A stretch of DNA of 64,000 nucleotides from Pirellulaceae bacterium. GTDB taxonomy: Bacteria; Planctomycetota; Planctomycetia; Pirellulales; Pirellulaceae. Shown one piece after another: positions 39,283-48,310 of this stretch. The stretch spans positions 464,446-528,445 of the forward strand of contig BPJV01000001.1 in the NCBI GenBank assembly GCA_026004795.1. Reading direction: 5' to 3'. The notes below the pieces were generated by a model that did not search any database, was not told where the DNA came from, and worked only from the letters and a program-made list of their open reading frames with translations. The first letter of the stretch is position 1. Every line of letters starts with the position of its first letter. Position numbers and translations under genes: made by a program.

Positions 39283-39383
39283 TGCGTTCGGGACGCAGAG
39301 GTCGCTGGTTCAAATCCAGTCGCCCCGACTCAACAAAACCCCGGTTTTCCTTGGAATTCCGGGGTTTTTTCGTATCCTGGCCC
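39283..39383. repeat. attR attachment core
   Basis: It is identical to 31287-31387 and contains the displaced 3' half of tRNA-Pro with its terminator. To the right, similarity to the 3' end of the integrase gene continues to about 39437 with three mismatches. Confidence 0.95.
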
Positions 39384-39437
39384 AACTCTGCCAACTCCGC
39401 CCATTTGTCCTGAATTGACTCTGCTTGCACCAGATTG
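39384..39437 (-). pseudogene. Remnant of the 3' end of a related integrase gene
   Basis: Read with the attR core, the minus strand encodes AESIQDKWAELAELGQDTKK, against AESIQDNWAELAESGQDTKK in the intact integrase. Because it lies on the chromosomal side of attR, this piece was present before the current element arrived, which suggests an earlier related element used the same site. Confidence 0.6.
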
Positions 39438-40442
39438 CGCGCAGTGGGTGCAGCGTTGGCGCCTACTGGGGGATCACGTGGTAGGTCTGCCGACGGTGAC
39501 CAATGGTGGCTGTTCCGCTTGTCGCGTGCGGTACTTGCCTTCGTGGATTAAAGCTGACCGTCAGTACTCAGTCAGCTACTTATCCAGTTGCGGCTCATCA
39601 GCGCATCCAGTTTCCGCTCATCCTAGAACAACGGCTCCTGGTCGGAACAATGTCCCGAGTGCTAGGCGAAACGGCTTTCGTTCGAAGGACGATGCTTACC
39701 CTCCGTCCGCCTGCCATAGTAACCGGCGAGTGGACAGAGTGCTCAACCATGGCCATAGGCTACATCGACCACGCATGCTTCCCGTTTGGTTCGGTCGCGA
39801 CCTGCAGGGTGCTACTGTTTCAGGCTCCTCCGGGATGGGCGGCGCCTGGCGTAGGTTGAGCAAGCCGAAGAACTCCTCTACGCACGCCCTGAATCGGCGA
39901 CGGCAGCAAGTGTTGTGAATGCGTGGCAATTGGATAAGCAATCAGGGGAGAGGCGAGGGCAAGGGGGGTAGGAAGATTTCCAGCTTTGTCGCGGAAAGAT
40001 GGACACGGGATCTCCCGGATACACCTCGGATTGATCAACCAACATGCCCTTCTGCTCAGGAGCTGTTGTCCAATGTTGGGTCTTGACCTGTGGGGTTCAG
40101 ACAGCGTCTGGATGATTTCTTCTAAGCGAGGAAGGGATGGTTCACGCCCGCCGCTCTGGTGAAGGGGACGGCTTCTTGGTCCCACTGAACGACCGGCAGT
40201 GACCGCGCGGCTTGTCGGCCTCAAGCAAGTCGGTGAGCAGCTCACGGGCGTGCCGTAAACGAGATATCCTCGTGGCAGGGTTGAAAGGGGGCGACGCCGT
40301 AAAGAGCTACTGCGGTGGCCAGGTCCTAAGGGGAAGATTCCGTCGTACGTACACCGGCAGGAGCATCCGCTGGCATTCGGTCACCGTCGATGGATGCCGA
40401 CGACGCAATCAGAGGTGGTAACCATCCCGTCCACCGACTCTA
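39438..40442. other. About 1 kb without a supported gene
   Basis: Between attR and scpB. Only short frames without family motifs or good start signals are present. Weak similarity to the integrase end continues for about 20 bases at the left. This may be the decayed remainder of an older insertion. Confidence 0.45.
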
Positions 40443-41174
40443 CTAACGATCATCGGCCATCATGTCGACGTCTTCGACCTGAGGCAAATCATCAAGCGAC
40501 TCCATGCCGGCCAGTTCCAGGAATCGTGCGGTCGGATAATAACACGCCATTGCCTTCCCGCTTGCTGTCGTTTCTCGTCGCAACTCGATAAGTTGTCGCC
40601 GCACGAGCTGATTCAGCACGCCGCCTGATGGCTGCCCTCGCAATCGCTCAATTCTCTCGCGCGAGATCCCAGGCTGGTAGGCGATTAATGCCAAGCAGTC
40701 GATGGCTGACTGATTCAACACAATCTCGCGCACTTTGCCGTAGAATCGGTCTTTGATGCAATGCAGGTCAGGTGCCAAAGCGAGCTCATAGCCGCGAGGG
40801 CTTTCCACAATTCGAAAAGCATGTTGGTGTTCGGCATACTGCGCGTTTAGTCGCTGGACAATGTCAGCGATCTCGTCTGCCTCCACTCCCCGCATCAAGC
40901 CAGCCAGCTCTTGCGCCGAGATCGCTCGGTTGTCAGGGTGACCAACAAAGAGCACTGCTTCCACGATCGATTCGGGACAAACAGCGGTGTCTCCGAGGAC
41001 GGCATCGGGTTCCTCGTCCTCCGGTTGTTGGGGCAGAGCGTCCTGCGTGTGAGGCAAACTCGCTTGGCAGGAGACCTCGCCATCGTCAGGCTGATCCTCC
41101 GATCGCTCGTTGCCCGTCGTGTACAGCTGACTAATCTCTTCCAGCGAGAGACCGTCATCGGGTTCTGGTTCCAT
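40443..41174 (-). CDS. scpB: Segregation and condensation protein B
   Basis: A 243-residue protein. The core (about 66-230) matches ScpB, the kleisin-partner of the SMC-ScpAB condensin for chromosome segregation: SIVEAVLFVGHPDNRAISAQELAGLM, AFRIVESPRGYELALAP, LNQSAIDCLALIAYQPGISRERIERLRG, LNQLVRRQLIELR. It is built of two winged helices. An acidic N-terminal extension of about 65 residues precedes it. AAGGTG lies just ahead of the ATG at 41174. A GTG six bases upstream is an alternative. It lies downstream of nusB on the same strand. Confidence 0.92.
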   Translation of the reverse strand: MEPEPDDGLSLEEISQLYTTGNERSEDQPDDGEVSCQASLPHTQDALPQQPEDEEPDAVLGDTAVCPESIVEAVLFVGHPDNRAISAQELAGLMRGVEADEIADIVQRLNAQYAEHQHAFRIVESPRGYELALAPDLHCIKDRFYGKVREIVLNQSAIDCLALIAYQPGISRERIERLRGQPSGGVLNQLVRRQLIELRRETTASGKAMACYYPTARFLELAGMESLDDLPQVEDVDMMADDR

Positions 41175-41253
41175 GGACACCTTCCAAGCCTTCCGTCACA
41201 CTTCGACAGACTTAAGAACCGGCGTAGGAAGCCCTCTGGGCTCAGTCCAAAGT

Positions 41254-41745
41254 TTAGGAAGTGGAAATTTGAGAAGAATCACACGGTGAGGGATTTGTCT
41301 CCTCCACTAACTCGCTACGGCCCTCCTGGACACCTCCGTGTTGTTGATGGTGTTTCCAAATACGATCCAGTATCCCATTAACAAACTGACTCGAATGGCG
41401 GTTTCCGTATCGTTTGGCCAGCTCGATGGCTTCACTGATCGCCACCGTCCCCGGAGTTTGCGATTCTAGGATCTCGTAAGCTGCGAGCCGGATAATGTTT
41501 CGGTCAATCGCGGCCATGCGCCGAATGGACCAGTTGGCAGCGTGTGCCGCGATTTCGCGGTCTAAGCGCTCTCGGTTCTCCACGACGCCACGCCACAATC
41601 GATGAGCAAAAGCGACTAAGTTGCGGTTTCCGTGCAGCCTTCCACGAAGAAACTTCTCAGCAACCTCTTCATCATGGTCCGGGTTCAAGTCATCGGCATA
41701 CAGAAGTTGCAGAGCCACCTCACGGGCACGACGGCGCGTTGTCAT
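41254..41745 (-). CDS. nusB: Transcription antitermination factor NusB
   Basis: A 163-residue RNA-binding protein that with NusE (S10) binds boxA to support rRNA transcription. The N-terminal basic motif RRRAREVALQLLYADDLNP, the central IRRMAAIDRNIIRLAAYEIL and the VAISEAIELAKRYGNRHSSQFVNGILDRI segment are typical. An extra C-terminal tail of about 25 residues is not conserved. scpB follows 79 bases downstream. Confidence 0.95.
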   Translation of the reverse strand: MTTRRRAREVALQLLYADDLNPDHDEEVAEKFLRGRLHGNRNLVAFAHRLWRGVVENRERLDREIAAHAANWSIRRMAAIDRNIIRLAAYEILESQTPGTVAISEAIELAKRYGNRHSSQFVNGILDRIWKHHQQHGGVQEGRSELVEETNPSPCDSSQISTS

Positions 41746-42166
41746 TATCTTTTTCGATCCTTTGAGACCTAGGTTACCAACTCATGGATGCACCTGCAGG
41801 GAAGGAATGGAATTGCTGAACAGTCACCGTATCTGTAGGGACGACAGCGGTTGCCAGCGGTTCCGCCGATTCTCCCTTCATCCTGCTGCCAAAAGTCTAC
41901 CACGTTGCCCTCACTCACTCCACTGCTAATAGGCCCTAAATCCCCGCGGGGCATGTCCAGGGTTGCGACGAGGCGACGTGGGTGAAGCAACCTCCGCCGA
42001 CCTATCAGGGGGCGGATGAAGGTGGGCATCTCGGCTTGCCCCGGGGGCGTCTCAAGCCACGCCATTCATGGGGAGGGCGGTGACAACGGTCTGAAGTGGA
42101 AACGAAGAAATCCGCGAGACTAACTGGGATTTCATGGGCAGAAGGCCGCGTTGATCGCTCGGCACC
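41746..42166. other. Intergenic, one repeat relic
   Basis: 421 bases. Near 41820-41850 the sequence GAACAGTCACCGTATCTGTAGGGACGACAG (given here only as AACAGTC...GTAGGGACGACAG) resembles the trailing block of the dispersed repeats at 30.4 and 30.9 kb. Nothing else is recognised. Confidence 0.4.
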
Positions 42167-43303
42167 TCAGCCGGTATTCGGCTGGTTGTTTTCGGCCACC
42201 AGGCAGACTTCGCGCCGATTGTGACCAAGCTGCCGCAGTTCAACTCGGTCGAACCCCCAGCTCTGCACACGTTGGATGTAGCTATCGAAACGATCGGCAA
42301 GACTGTAGGAGGAGAGCTTGAGAGTCAGCAGTAAACCACGAAAGTTGCTGGTGGGGTAGACGACTAAGTCCTCCACTGCATCCAACGTGTAATTGGGGGC
42401 AACGTTCATGTCGGCGGCCAGCCAGGGGAAGCGAGCGAATCGGCGTCGTTTGATGGCTGCAGACTTGCCGCGCCAATGCTCGAAGTGGGGGTGCTGCAAA
42501 ATGCGAGAGTCCATCTCGGCCGGATCAACACCCACCACATGCAGTCCGAGTTCCAGCAGCCGCTGAGCGGCGCCCCCCGGCGCGCTTCCAATCTCCACAA
42601 TCGCGTCTCCGGGGCGTATAGGAAGGCGGCTCCAGGCAACCGCTTCGGCCATCTTGCGGTACGCGCGGCTGATGATCTCCGCCGGCTCGTCAGGACGGTA
42701 TACGCCACCAGGCCAGGTGTACTCTTGGCGATCCGCGTGGTGCCAGCCAATTAACCAGTGATGTGGTTCAACCAGCACCACATCCAACACACGCTCTCCC
42801 AGACGAGCCACATGGTTGCAGGGGGGCAGATCAGGAAGCGCGCGTGCGAATTGTTCACCGATCGCATGGCACAAGAGATCGGGCCCAGGTTCGAAACCAC
42901 GAAATCCGGGAAGGCTGCGGTCTCGCGGAAAAACATGGCACGCGCCCCAAGGCCCAAGACCTTCTAGGGTGGGAAGCTTGGCAATCTCGCCCAACATAAC
43001 AGCGACATCGGTCCCACGGATTCCTCCCATGCTCCATCCCCACAGGCGAATAGCCCATCGTACTGGCTCAAGCAGCGTTTCAATCGCGGCCGTCTTCATC
43101 GTGTGAGGATTCGCCACCTTGAACGTCAACAGGCCAGGCCTGGAGAAGGCCAGTCGCAACTGCCCCCCGGTCGACATGATGGCGGACTTGATGGTGGGCT
43201 CTACACCATGCTGGCAGATAACAAAGACGAAGGGCGACGGGACGCTTTCGGTGGTAGCCGTAATCTTCGCCCGCGCAGGATGAGCTTTTTTCCCGACAGC
43301 CAT
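42167..43303 (-). CDS. RlmM/FtsJ-like SAM-dependent RNA methyltransferase
   Basis: A 378-residue protein. The ATG at 43303 (MAVGKKAHPARAKI) is chosen because family-like sequence begins soon after. An upstream extension has no such character. An N-terminal THUMP-like region is followed by a Rossmann methyltransferase domain (about 230-378): AIVEIGSAPGGAAQRLLELG is the SAM-binding motif of FtsJ/RlmM proteins, then VVGVDPAEMD, FPWLAADMN and LLLTLKLSSYS, which contains the catalytic-type lysine. The overall order agrees with RlmM, which 2'-O-methylates C2498 of 23S rRNA. The exact target here is not certain. Confidence 0.78.
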   Translation of the reverse strand: MAVGKKAHPARAKITATTESVPSPFVFVICQHGVEPTIKSAIMSTGGQLRLAFSRPGLLTFKVANPHTMKTAAIETLLEPVRWAIRLWGWSMGGIRGTDVAVMLGEIAKLPTLEGLGPWGACHVFPRDRSLPGFRGFEPGPDLLCHAIGEQFARALPDLPPCNHVARLGERVLDVVLVEPHHWLIGWHHADRQEYTWPGGVYRPDEPAEIISRAYRKMAEAVAWSRLPIRPGDAIVEIGSAPGGAAQRLLELGLHVVGVDPAEMDSRILQHPHFEHWRGKSAAIKRRRFARFPWLAADMNVAPNYTLDAVEDLVVYPTSNFRGLLLTLKLSSYSLADRFDSYIQRVQSWGFDRVELRQLGHNRREVCLVAENNQPNTG

Positions 43304-43616
43304 GAAGTAAAACCGAGTGAGATCTGATATGATTCTGTTAGGATACAGCTGCAAACCGGCTGTTTCCTGCAGGCCAGCGATATCCTGGGTACGTATTGGT
43401 CCGATTTTTGCGGAGTTATTCCCCAGTCCACATTGGGCTCGCAGTTTTGCTTGTCCAATCCACGCCGGGGCACGCTCCGGGGGACACGGCGAGCGATGTT
43501 TGACGCATGTAGTGCAAAGTATGGGCTCGCGTCCCGTTCTGGCGTCGAAGGACTCCAAACGGGAAAGCTTCAGGATCGGTAAGTCTAGTTAGCTCCAATT
43601 GAGTTTAGGAGGGTGT
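43304..43616. other. Divergent intergenic region upstream of infA
   Basis: 313 bases between the methyltransferase and infA. It presumably carries both promoters. No RNA or repeat was recognised. Confidence 0.4.
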
Positions 43617-43838
43617 ATGGCGAAAAAAGATGAAGCATTTGAAGTTGAAGGGACGGTAACACAAGCACTTGCTAACACACGTTTCAAGGTTCAGCTTGAG
43701 ACGGGGACGGAAGTCCTGGCCCACGTGGCGGGAAGAATGCGTAAAAACTTCATCCGAATCGTGCCGGGAGACAAAGTACGCGTAGAATTGTCCCCCTACG
43801 ACTTAACCAAGGGCCGAATCACCTACCGCGAACGCTAA
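43617..43838 (+). CDS. infA: Translation initiation factor IF-1
   Basis: A 73-residue S1/OB-fold protein of the 30S initiation complex: [67 protein letters not shown]. The length and sequence are standard. A perfect Shine-Dalgarno, AGGAGG, ends four to five bases before the ATG at 43617. The in-frame start 18 bases upstream lies ahead of that site and is rejected. Confidence 0.97.
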   Translation: MAKKDEAFEVEGTVTQALANTRFKVQLETGTEVLAHVAGRMRKNFIRIVPGDKVRVELSPYDLTKGRITYRER

Positions 43839-44519
43839 GGCAGGCTGAACGAACCTTTGCTTTTGCTGCCTGCGGGCCAGCCGCGATAATCTTCAGCTGT
43901 TCCGATTGGCCTGTCGTCTCCCGAGTGTTTTTCTCAGCATGCGGCCGAAACCGCGCCGTGTGACGGTGCGCGCCGTTCCTGTTCGTTTTTCAGACCGCTG
44001 CTGAAGGAATGTCCCCGCGAGTATCCTGCACTCTTCCGGTCTCTCAATGGCTTGCCGACGACTTGCGGGGGACGCTCCCCGGAGGCCGGCCTTACCAATT
44101 GAGGGCTTCGAGCGCCTATGCGGGAACGAAATTCAGCCGAATGAAGGAAGCCGCCGTGCGTATAGTGGGCGAGGTAAAGCCGCGGGAGAGCGTGTTTGTC
44201 GTACGCGAGGGAACTGCGCCGGAGGTGAGGGGGGGTGAGCAACCGTGATCGTGCCTCGTGCCCTCGGAGGAGGCCTCGTCCCCCACTGTGAAACATCGTG
44301 TAACCAGGTGACCAACGCCGCGTCAGCTCGACCGCGGAGACTGTATACTGCAGTCCAAATTGCTGCGGGAGGAAGCATTCGATGGGCGTCCATGGCTGAT
44401 GAGCGTGGATAGTTTCCTGCCGCAATATATCTTTTCGTGAGCCAGCTCGGTACAATCCAATGCTGGCTTGGGTGCAATCTCTCGAACCCCGTCCATACCG
44501 TTCTAAAGGAGTCCCTTGA
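43839..44519. other. Intergenic region of about 680 bases, no supported gene
   Basis: A leftward frame of 219 codons (43934-44593) spans it but is rich in Arg/Ser, overlaps the next gene on the other strand, and has no motif. I also looked for RNase P RNA, tmRNA and SRP RNA signatures and found none. Confidence 0.45.
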
Positions 44520-46184
44520 ATGCGAATGCGAAATCGAACGATAACCGCTTTGGCCTTGCTGGCCGCTTGTGTCCTACCCCATCTGCACCCCATCGCCCGC
44601 GCTCAGGAATCGCAACAGCCGTTGTTGATGATCTCAGTTGCCCCACTGGATGGCGTGCTGAAGAACACCAGCTACATGTTGCGGGCCTGCAACATTCCGG
44701 AAATGAGCGGATTGGTGACCATCATGGCGAATCAATATTCCCAAGGCCTGGATACGACTCGGCCTGTGGGGGCCATCGTCACGCTGGAGCAGGGCGCGCC
44801 GAAGCCCGTAGTTTTCCTTCCAGCGGCGAACGTGGACCAATTCTTTGGTGCCTTGGCCGGGGCTGGCATTGAGGCAGATGACCTCGGCGATGGACTGTTT
44901 GAAGTCAATACCGGGCGACAGATTCTCTACGCACGCCATAGCGGTAATTGGCTGTTCATCACCCAGACTGAAGAGGCCAGTAGTCAGGTTCCCGCCGATC
45001 CCGAACGCTTGCTTGGCGATCTGCCACAGCGCTACGACATCGCCGTTCGACTGAATGTGCAATCCCTTCCTCCTGAGCTTAAGTCGATGGTAGTGACGCA
45101 AGTGCGCGCCGGGTTCGAACAGAGCATAGCGATGCAGCAGAATCAAGATCCTCAGGAAGCCGAGTCCGCGCGGCAAATCGGAGAAGCCTCCTTGCAGCAA
45201 ATTGAGCAGTTGATCAACGACACCGAGCAAGTGATTATCGGCTGGCGAATCGACCAGGCGGGGCAAAAAACGTACATCGATGCCGCGGCCCAATTTGTGA
45301 CCGGCTCATCGCTGGCCAACCAGGTTGAGCAATCACGCGACCTGAGCTCCCGATACTCCAGTCTGATCCTGCCCGACGCCGCCGTTTATGCACGTTCGGC
45401 CGCCAAGATTGTGTCGGAAAACGACAAGCAGGTGGCGAAGAACAACCTGCACAACTCTTTTGCTCAAATCAAGAAGCAGGTCGAATCCAATGCGGAGATT
45501 CCTTCCGATATCGCTGAGGTGATCACGAATTTCCTCGATAGCGTAGAAACAATTACGGCGAAGACAATCGACGAGGGCGTCTCGGATGGAGTCGCCTCGA
45601 TGACCGTGACCGATGGAACCCTTCGCGTTCTAGCCGGTGGCATGATCGCCGACGGCAACGAGTTGGCTCGCTCCTTGGAGAAGGTCATGACCAAGGTCGC
45701 CAGCGAAGCCAAGGGGGTGCAAGTCGAGTTCAATTATGGAACTCACGGCGATTATCAATTGCATCGAATTGCTGTCCCTCTGGATAGCGGAGATCAAAGG
45801 ATGCGAGCGATCTTCGGCGGGCAGCTCCTTATCGGCATCGCTTCGGCAGACAAAGCCTTCCTCCTAACTCTGGATCCATCGGGAGACGCGCTGCTGAAGT
45901 CCGCCATCGATCGGCTGAATGGTGCGCAACCGCAGCCGGCCACCCCATTTGAGCTCGTCGCTCATATTCAGCCACTGCTTCAGTTTGCCAACTCGGTCTC
46001 CCCAAATCCGATTCTCGAGCAGGCAGCACAAGCCGCTGCTCAAGCTCAAGGCAATGACAAGATTACGGTCACCGCACGCTATATCAATCGCGGAGCCGTT
46101 TATCGCCTGTCGCTCGACGAGGGCGTTCTGCGTACGATCGGAACGGCTGCCAAAGCAGGCGGAGGGCAGCAGCAGGGATTCTAG
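44520..46184 (+). CDS. Exported protein of unknown function
   Basis: A 554-residue protein. AGGAG lies 9-10 bases before the ATG. A signal peptide (MRMRNRTITALALLAACVLPHLHPIARA) is followed by a soluble mature part with no membrane segments. The sequence shows alternating amphipathic helices and strands (GLFEVNTGRQILYARHSGNWLFIT, ITAKTIDEGVSDGVASMTVTDGTLRVLAGGMIADG) and an Ala/Gln-rich end. It looks like the secreted substrate-free, duplicated-fold proteins that planctomycetes encode in number, but I cannot name a family. Confidence 0.75.
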   Translation: MRMRNRTITALALLAACVLPHLHPIARAQESQQPLLMISVAPLDGVLKNTSYMLRACNIPEMSGLVTIMANQYSQGLDTTRPVGAIVTLEQGAPKPVVFLPAANVDQFFGALAGAGIEADDLGDGLFEVNTGRQILYARHSGNWLFITQTEEASSQVPADPERLLGDLPQRYDIAVRLNVQSLPPELKSMVVTQVRAGFEQSIAMQQNQDPQEAESARQIGEASLQQIEQLINDTEQVIIGWRIDQAGQKTYIDAAAQFVTGSSLANQVEQSRDLSSRYSSLILPDAAVYARSAAKIVSENDKQVAKNNLHNSFAQIKKQVESNAEIPSDIAEVITNFLDSVETITAKTIDEGVSDGVASMTVTDGTLRVLAGGMIADGNELARSLEKVMTKVASEAKGVQVEFNYGTHGDYQLHRIAVPLDSGDQRMRAIFGGQLLIGIASADKAFLLTLDPSGDALLKSAIDRLNGAQPQPATPFELVAHIQPLLQFANSVSPNPILEQAAQAAAQAQGNDKITVTARYINRGAVYRLSLDEGVLRTIGTAAKAGGGQQQGF

Positions 46185-46666
46185 TCTGATAGCCTGCCTG
46201 CCACCAATCGCTGGCGTGCGCAGCCCCTTTGCTGGCTTGCAGCTGTGGGCGCCAAGATGGAAGGCATTCATGATGCGGCTCGGTGGAGGCCTAGCTTCCT
46301 CCGAGCCGACATTAGCGTCTGGCATTCCTGGTGCCGTTTTCGGGAAAATCTACTGACCAACGCCAAGAAAAAGATGGGTGGCACGAATGGCACAAGAAGG
46401 TTGCGTTGGTCGCCGTCATGCGCAAACTGCTCCTGATCATCAACGCCAAGGAGAAAAACAAACAAAACTATCGCGAGCCCTCACTCGCTCTTGACAATCT
46501 CTAAGACAGCCGATGGCACGAATGGCACTGAGTGGCAACGCTACCTCGGTCGCATACGTCATGTCCGGACAACCATTTAGGGTGGCTGGAAAGTTGCGTG
46601 CACGAAATAGACTAGGGAAATCAAGTGGTGGGCTTCGGTTGGTAGCGATGCGCAGGGTGCCAGCGA
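46185..46666. other. Intergenic region with dispersed repeat
   Basis: 482 bases between converging genes. It contains the second copy of the 70-bp repeat (46450-46519) and GGTGGCACGAATGGCAC-type short repeats around 46377-46395 and 46514-46530. There is no supported gene. Confidence 0.6.
46450..46519. repeat. 70-bp dispersed repeat, copy 2
   Basis: It aligns end to end with 31037-31106 with about five substitutions, mostly transitions. Both copies are flanked by GGTGGCAC-like sequence. Confidence 0.9.
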
Positions 46667-48310
46667 TTAAGATTGGCCCGATGGATCGGCTGATTGGATC
46701 AAAGGGTTCTCTACCCTTTCCATTTCCACTGGGTAGTTCTCGAACGACATCGTGTAACAGTCTTCAAATCGTTCGCGGAGGTAGCTTTCCACATCGGGAG
46801 AAAAGCCTGGCTGGAAAATTATCTCGCGACCTGCCGGCGTGCTACGGATTTCTCCTTCTTCGACGACGATTTGCCCCGCCTTGATGACGTAGCGCGGGTG
46901 GCTGAACATTTGGGCGACATCTTGGTTCGGCGAGTACAAAACGAGGTCTGCATCCTTGCCGGGAGCCAAGCCACCTTTGGTATTCAGCCCCAAAGCTTTG
47001 GCCGGGCCGGCGGAGATAATCGTGGCGATCTCCAGCAAGGTGTACTCCCGATCCAACTCGGGCAGGACGATTCGCTGCTTGATACGATCAGGAAACGTAT
47101 TCCAACATTCTCGGCGGAAGTCACGGCACATCAGTAGATGCAGTATTTCGGGATACCGCCAAAAGCAGGCACCGTTGGGGTGGTCGGTGGTGAGAAAGAC
47201 GCGCCACGGGTCGTCGATCAAAAGCAATAGTTCCAGCCCCACTGCCCATTGCACGGCGTTGACGAGATTTGTTCGCTTGTACGTATAAGGGACGATCCCG
47301 CATCCGGTTTCATTTTCTACGTCAAGATTGCCCCACTTACGTCCGGTGAGCTTATAGAGCAAGTGCTGCCAAGGCCCATCGGCGGTGATCGTCACCGTAT
47401 CACCAAAGAGGACGACACCGGCGTCGGTTGTCAGATGGGGGCTGGCATTGAAGTACTCTGCCACTTGAGCAGCGGCGCTGCGCATAGAATCCCAGTCGTC
47501 GCCCCCGTATGCATGATATTGCAAATGAGCGAGGTGAGCGCGGTGTCCCTCCAGTCGTTCCATCGTCTCCAGCGTCGTCGCTACATTGCCAGGGGCCCCC
47601 AAGTTATTGCAGTGCAGGTGCATCGGATGGGGCAAGTGCAGCTCGTCGACAATCCTCGCCAAGTGGGTAATGATATCTCCGGGCGTAACGCGTTGATAAC
47701 CGTCGATGGGTGTCGACAACTGCTTGGCGTCATGCCCCCATTTCCAGGCGGCGACACCGCCAGGATTGACGGCTTTGACGCCGTACGCTTTGGCCGCCCA
47801 AAGGTACCAGGCCACAACGTCCTTGGCTCGTTCGTGCTCCCCGGTGTCCAGCAGATCGAGGAGAATTTCATTGTTGGCCATCAATACCAACAGGCTCTTG
47901 TCCAAGACGGGAATATCGTGCAACTCTTCGTGCGTGTGGCGTGCGGACAGCACCGGCACCGCCGCTTCATTGACCGTCGTCCACCCCATACCCGCATACA
48001 GGTAGCCGGTAGCAAAGGTGGTGGGGGCATAACCTCCTATACCGCCGCGAGTGGTTTGGGTACGGATGAAAGCTTGGGCGCGGCGGTGATCCTCCGGCGA
48101 CATGGCGCGAGCAAAGTTGATCGCTCCCCCGGCTACGTGGGTATGGACATCAACACCCCCGGGGAAGACGATCAGCCCGGTGGCATCGAGCGTGGGTGCG
48201 TCCTCATCCACCGATGCCACGATCTTCCCATCCTGGATACAGATGTCCTCCACCTGCCCGTTGATATTTCGTTCGGGATCGTAGATGCGTCCCCCTTTAA
48301 TGCGCAGCAT
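46667..48310 (-). CDS. fhcA: Formylmethanofuran dehydrogenase subunit A (FwdA/FhcA)
   Basis: A 547-residue amidohydrolase-fold subunit. It shows the metal motif H56-T-H58 (GGVDVHTHVAGG), VKAVNPGGVAAWKWGHD with the lysine expected to be carboxylated, HLHCNNLGAPGN, and the catalytic-type aspartate in FLTTDHPNGACFWRYPEI. In methanogens this dinuclear zinc subunit exchanges formate and formyl-methanofuran. In bacteria (Fhc complex) it hydrolyses formyl-methanofuran to formate in tetrahydromethanopterin-linked C1 oxidation. The ATG at 48310 (MLRIKGGRIYDPERN) overlaps the end of the B gene by 14 bases, so the two are coupled. Subunits C and D are not in the window. Confidence 0.93.
   Translation of the reverse strand: MLRIKGGRIYDPERNINGQVEDICIQDGKIVASVDEDAPTLDATGLIVFPGGVDVHTHVAGGAINFARAMSPEDHRRAQAFIRTQTTRGGIGGYAPTTFATGYLYAGMGWTTVNEAAVPVLSARHTHEELHDIPVLDKSLLVLMANNEILLDLLDTGEHERAKDVVAWYLWAAKAYGVKAVNPGGVAAWKWGHDAKQLSTPIDGYQRVTPGDIITHLARIVDELHLPHPMHLHCNNLGAPGNVATTLETMERLEGHRAHLAHLQYHAYGGDDWDSMRSAAAQVAEYFNASPHLTTDAGVVLFGDTVTITADGPWQHLLYKLTGRKWGNLDVENETGCGIVPYTYKRTNLVNAVQWAVGLELLLLIDDPWRVFLTTDHPNGACFWRYPEILHLLMCRDFRRECWNTFPDRIKQRIVLPELDREYTLLEIATIISAGPAKALGLNTKGGLAPGKDADLVLYSPNQDVAQMFSHPRYVIKAGQIVVEEGEIRSTPAGREIIFQPGFSPDVESYLRERFEDCYTMSFENYPVEMERVENPLIQSADPSGQS

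Larger units (their letters stand above)
31287..39383. mobile_element. Integrative element in tRNA-Pro, about 8.0 kb, with its own replication genes
   Basis: The element is bounded by a 101-bp perfect direct repeat (31287-31387 and 39283-39383, period 7,996 bp) that begins in the tRNA anticodon arm. Between the repeats, all supported genes are on the minus strand: unknown protein, AlpA-like, small unknown, DUF669, AEP-type primase, RecA/DnaB-fold ATPase, winged HTH, zinc ribbon, XRE and integrase. No capsid, terminase, tail, relaxase or type IV secretion gene was seen. The content (integrase, repressor-type XRE, AlpA and a primase/helicase module) resembles phage satellites or other small replicating islands. 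Confidence 0.93.

Noticed and set aside
39286..39328. Second tRNA-Pro candidate in attR
   Set aside because: Only the 3' half of the tRNA is present. The 5' acceptor and D arm are missing, so it is the displaced att copy.
43934..44593. Leftward frame of 219 codons between infA and the exported-protein gene
   Set aside because: It has Arg/Ser-rich composition, no motif and no ribosome binding site, and it overlaps the 5' end of a well-supported gene on the other strand.
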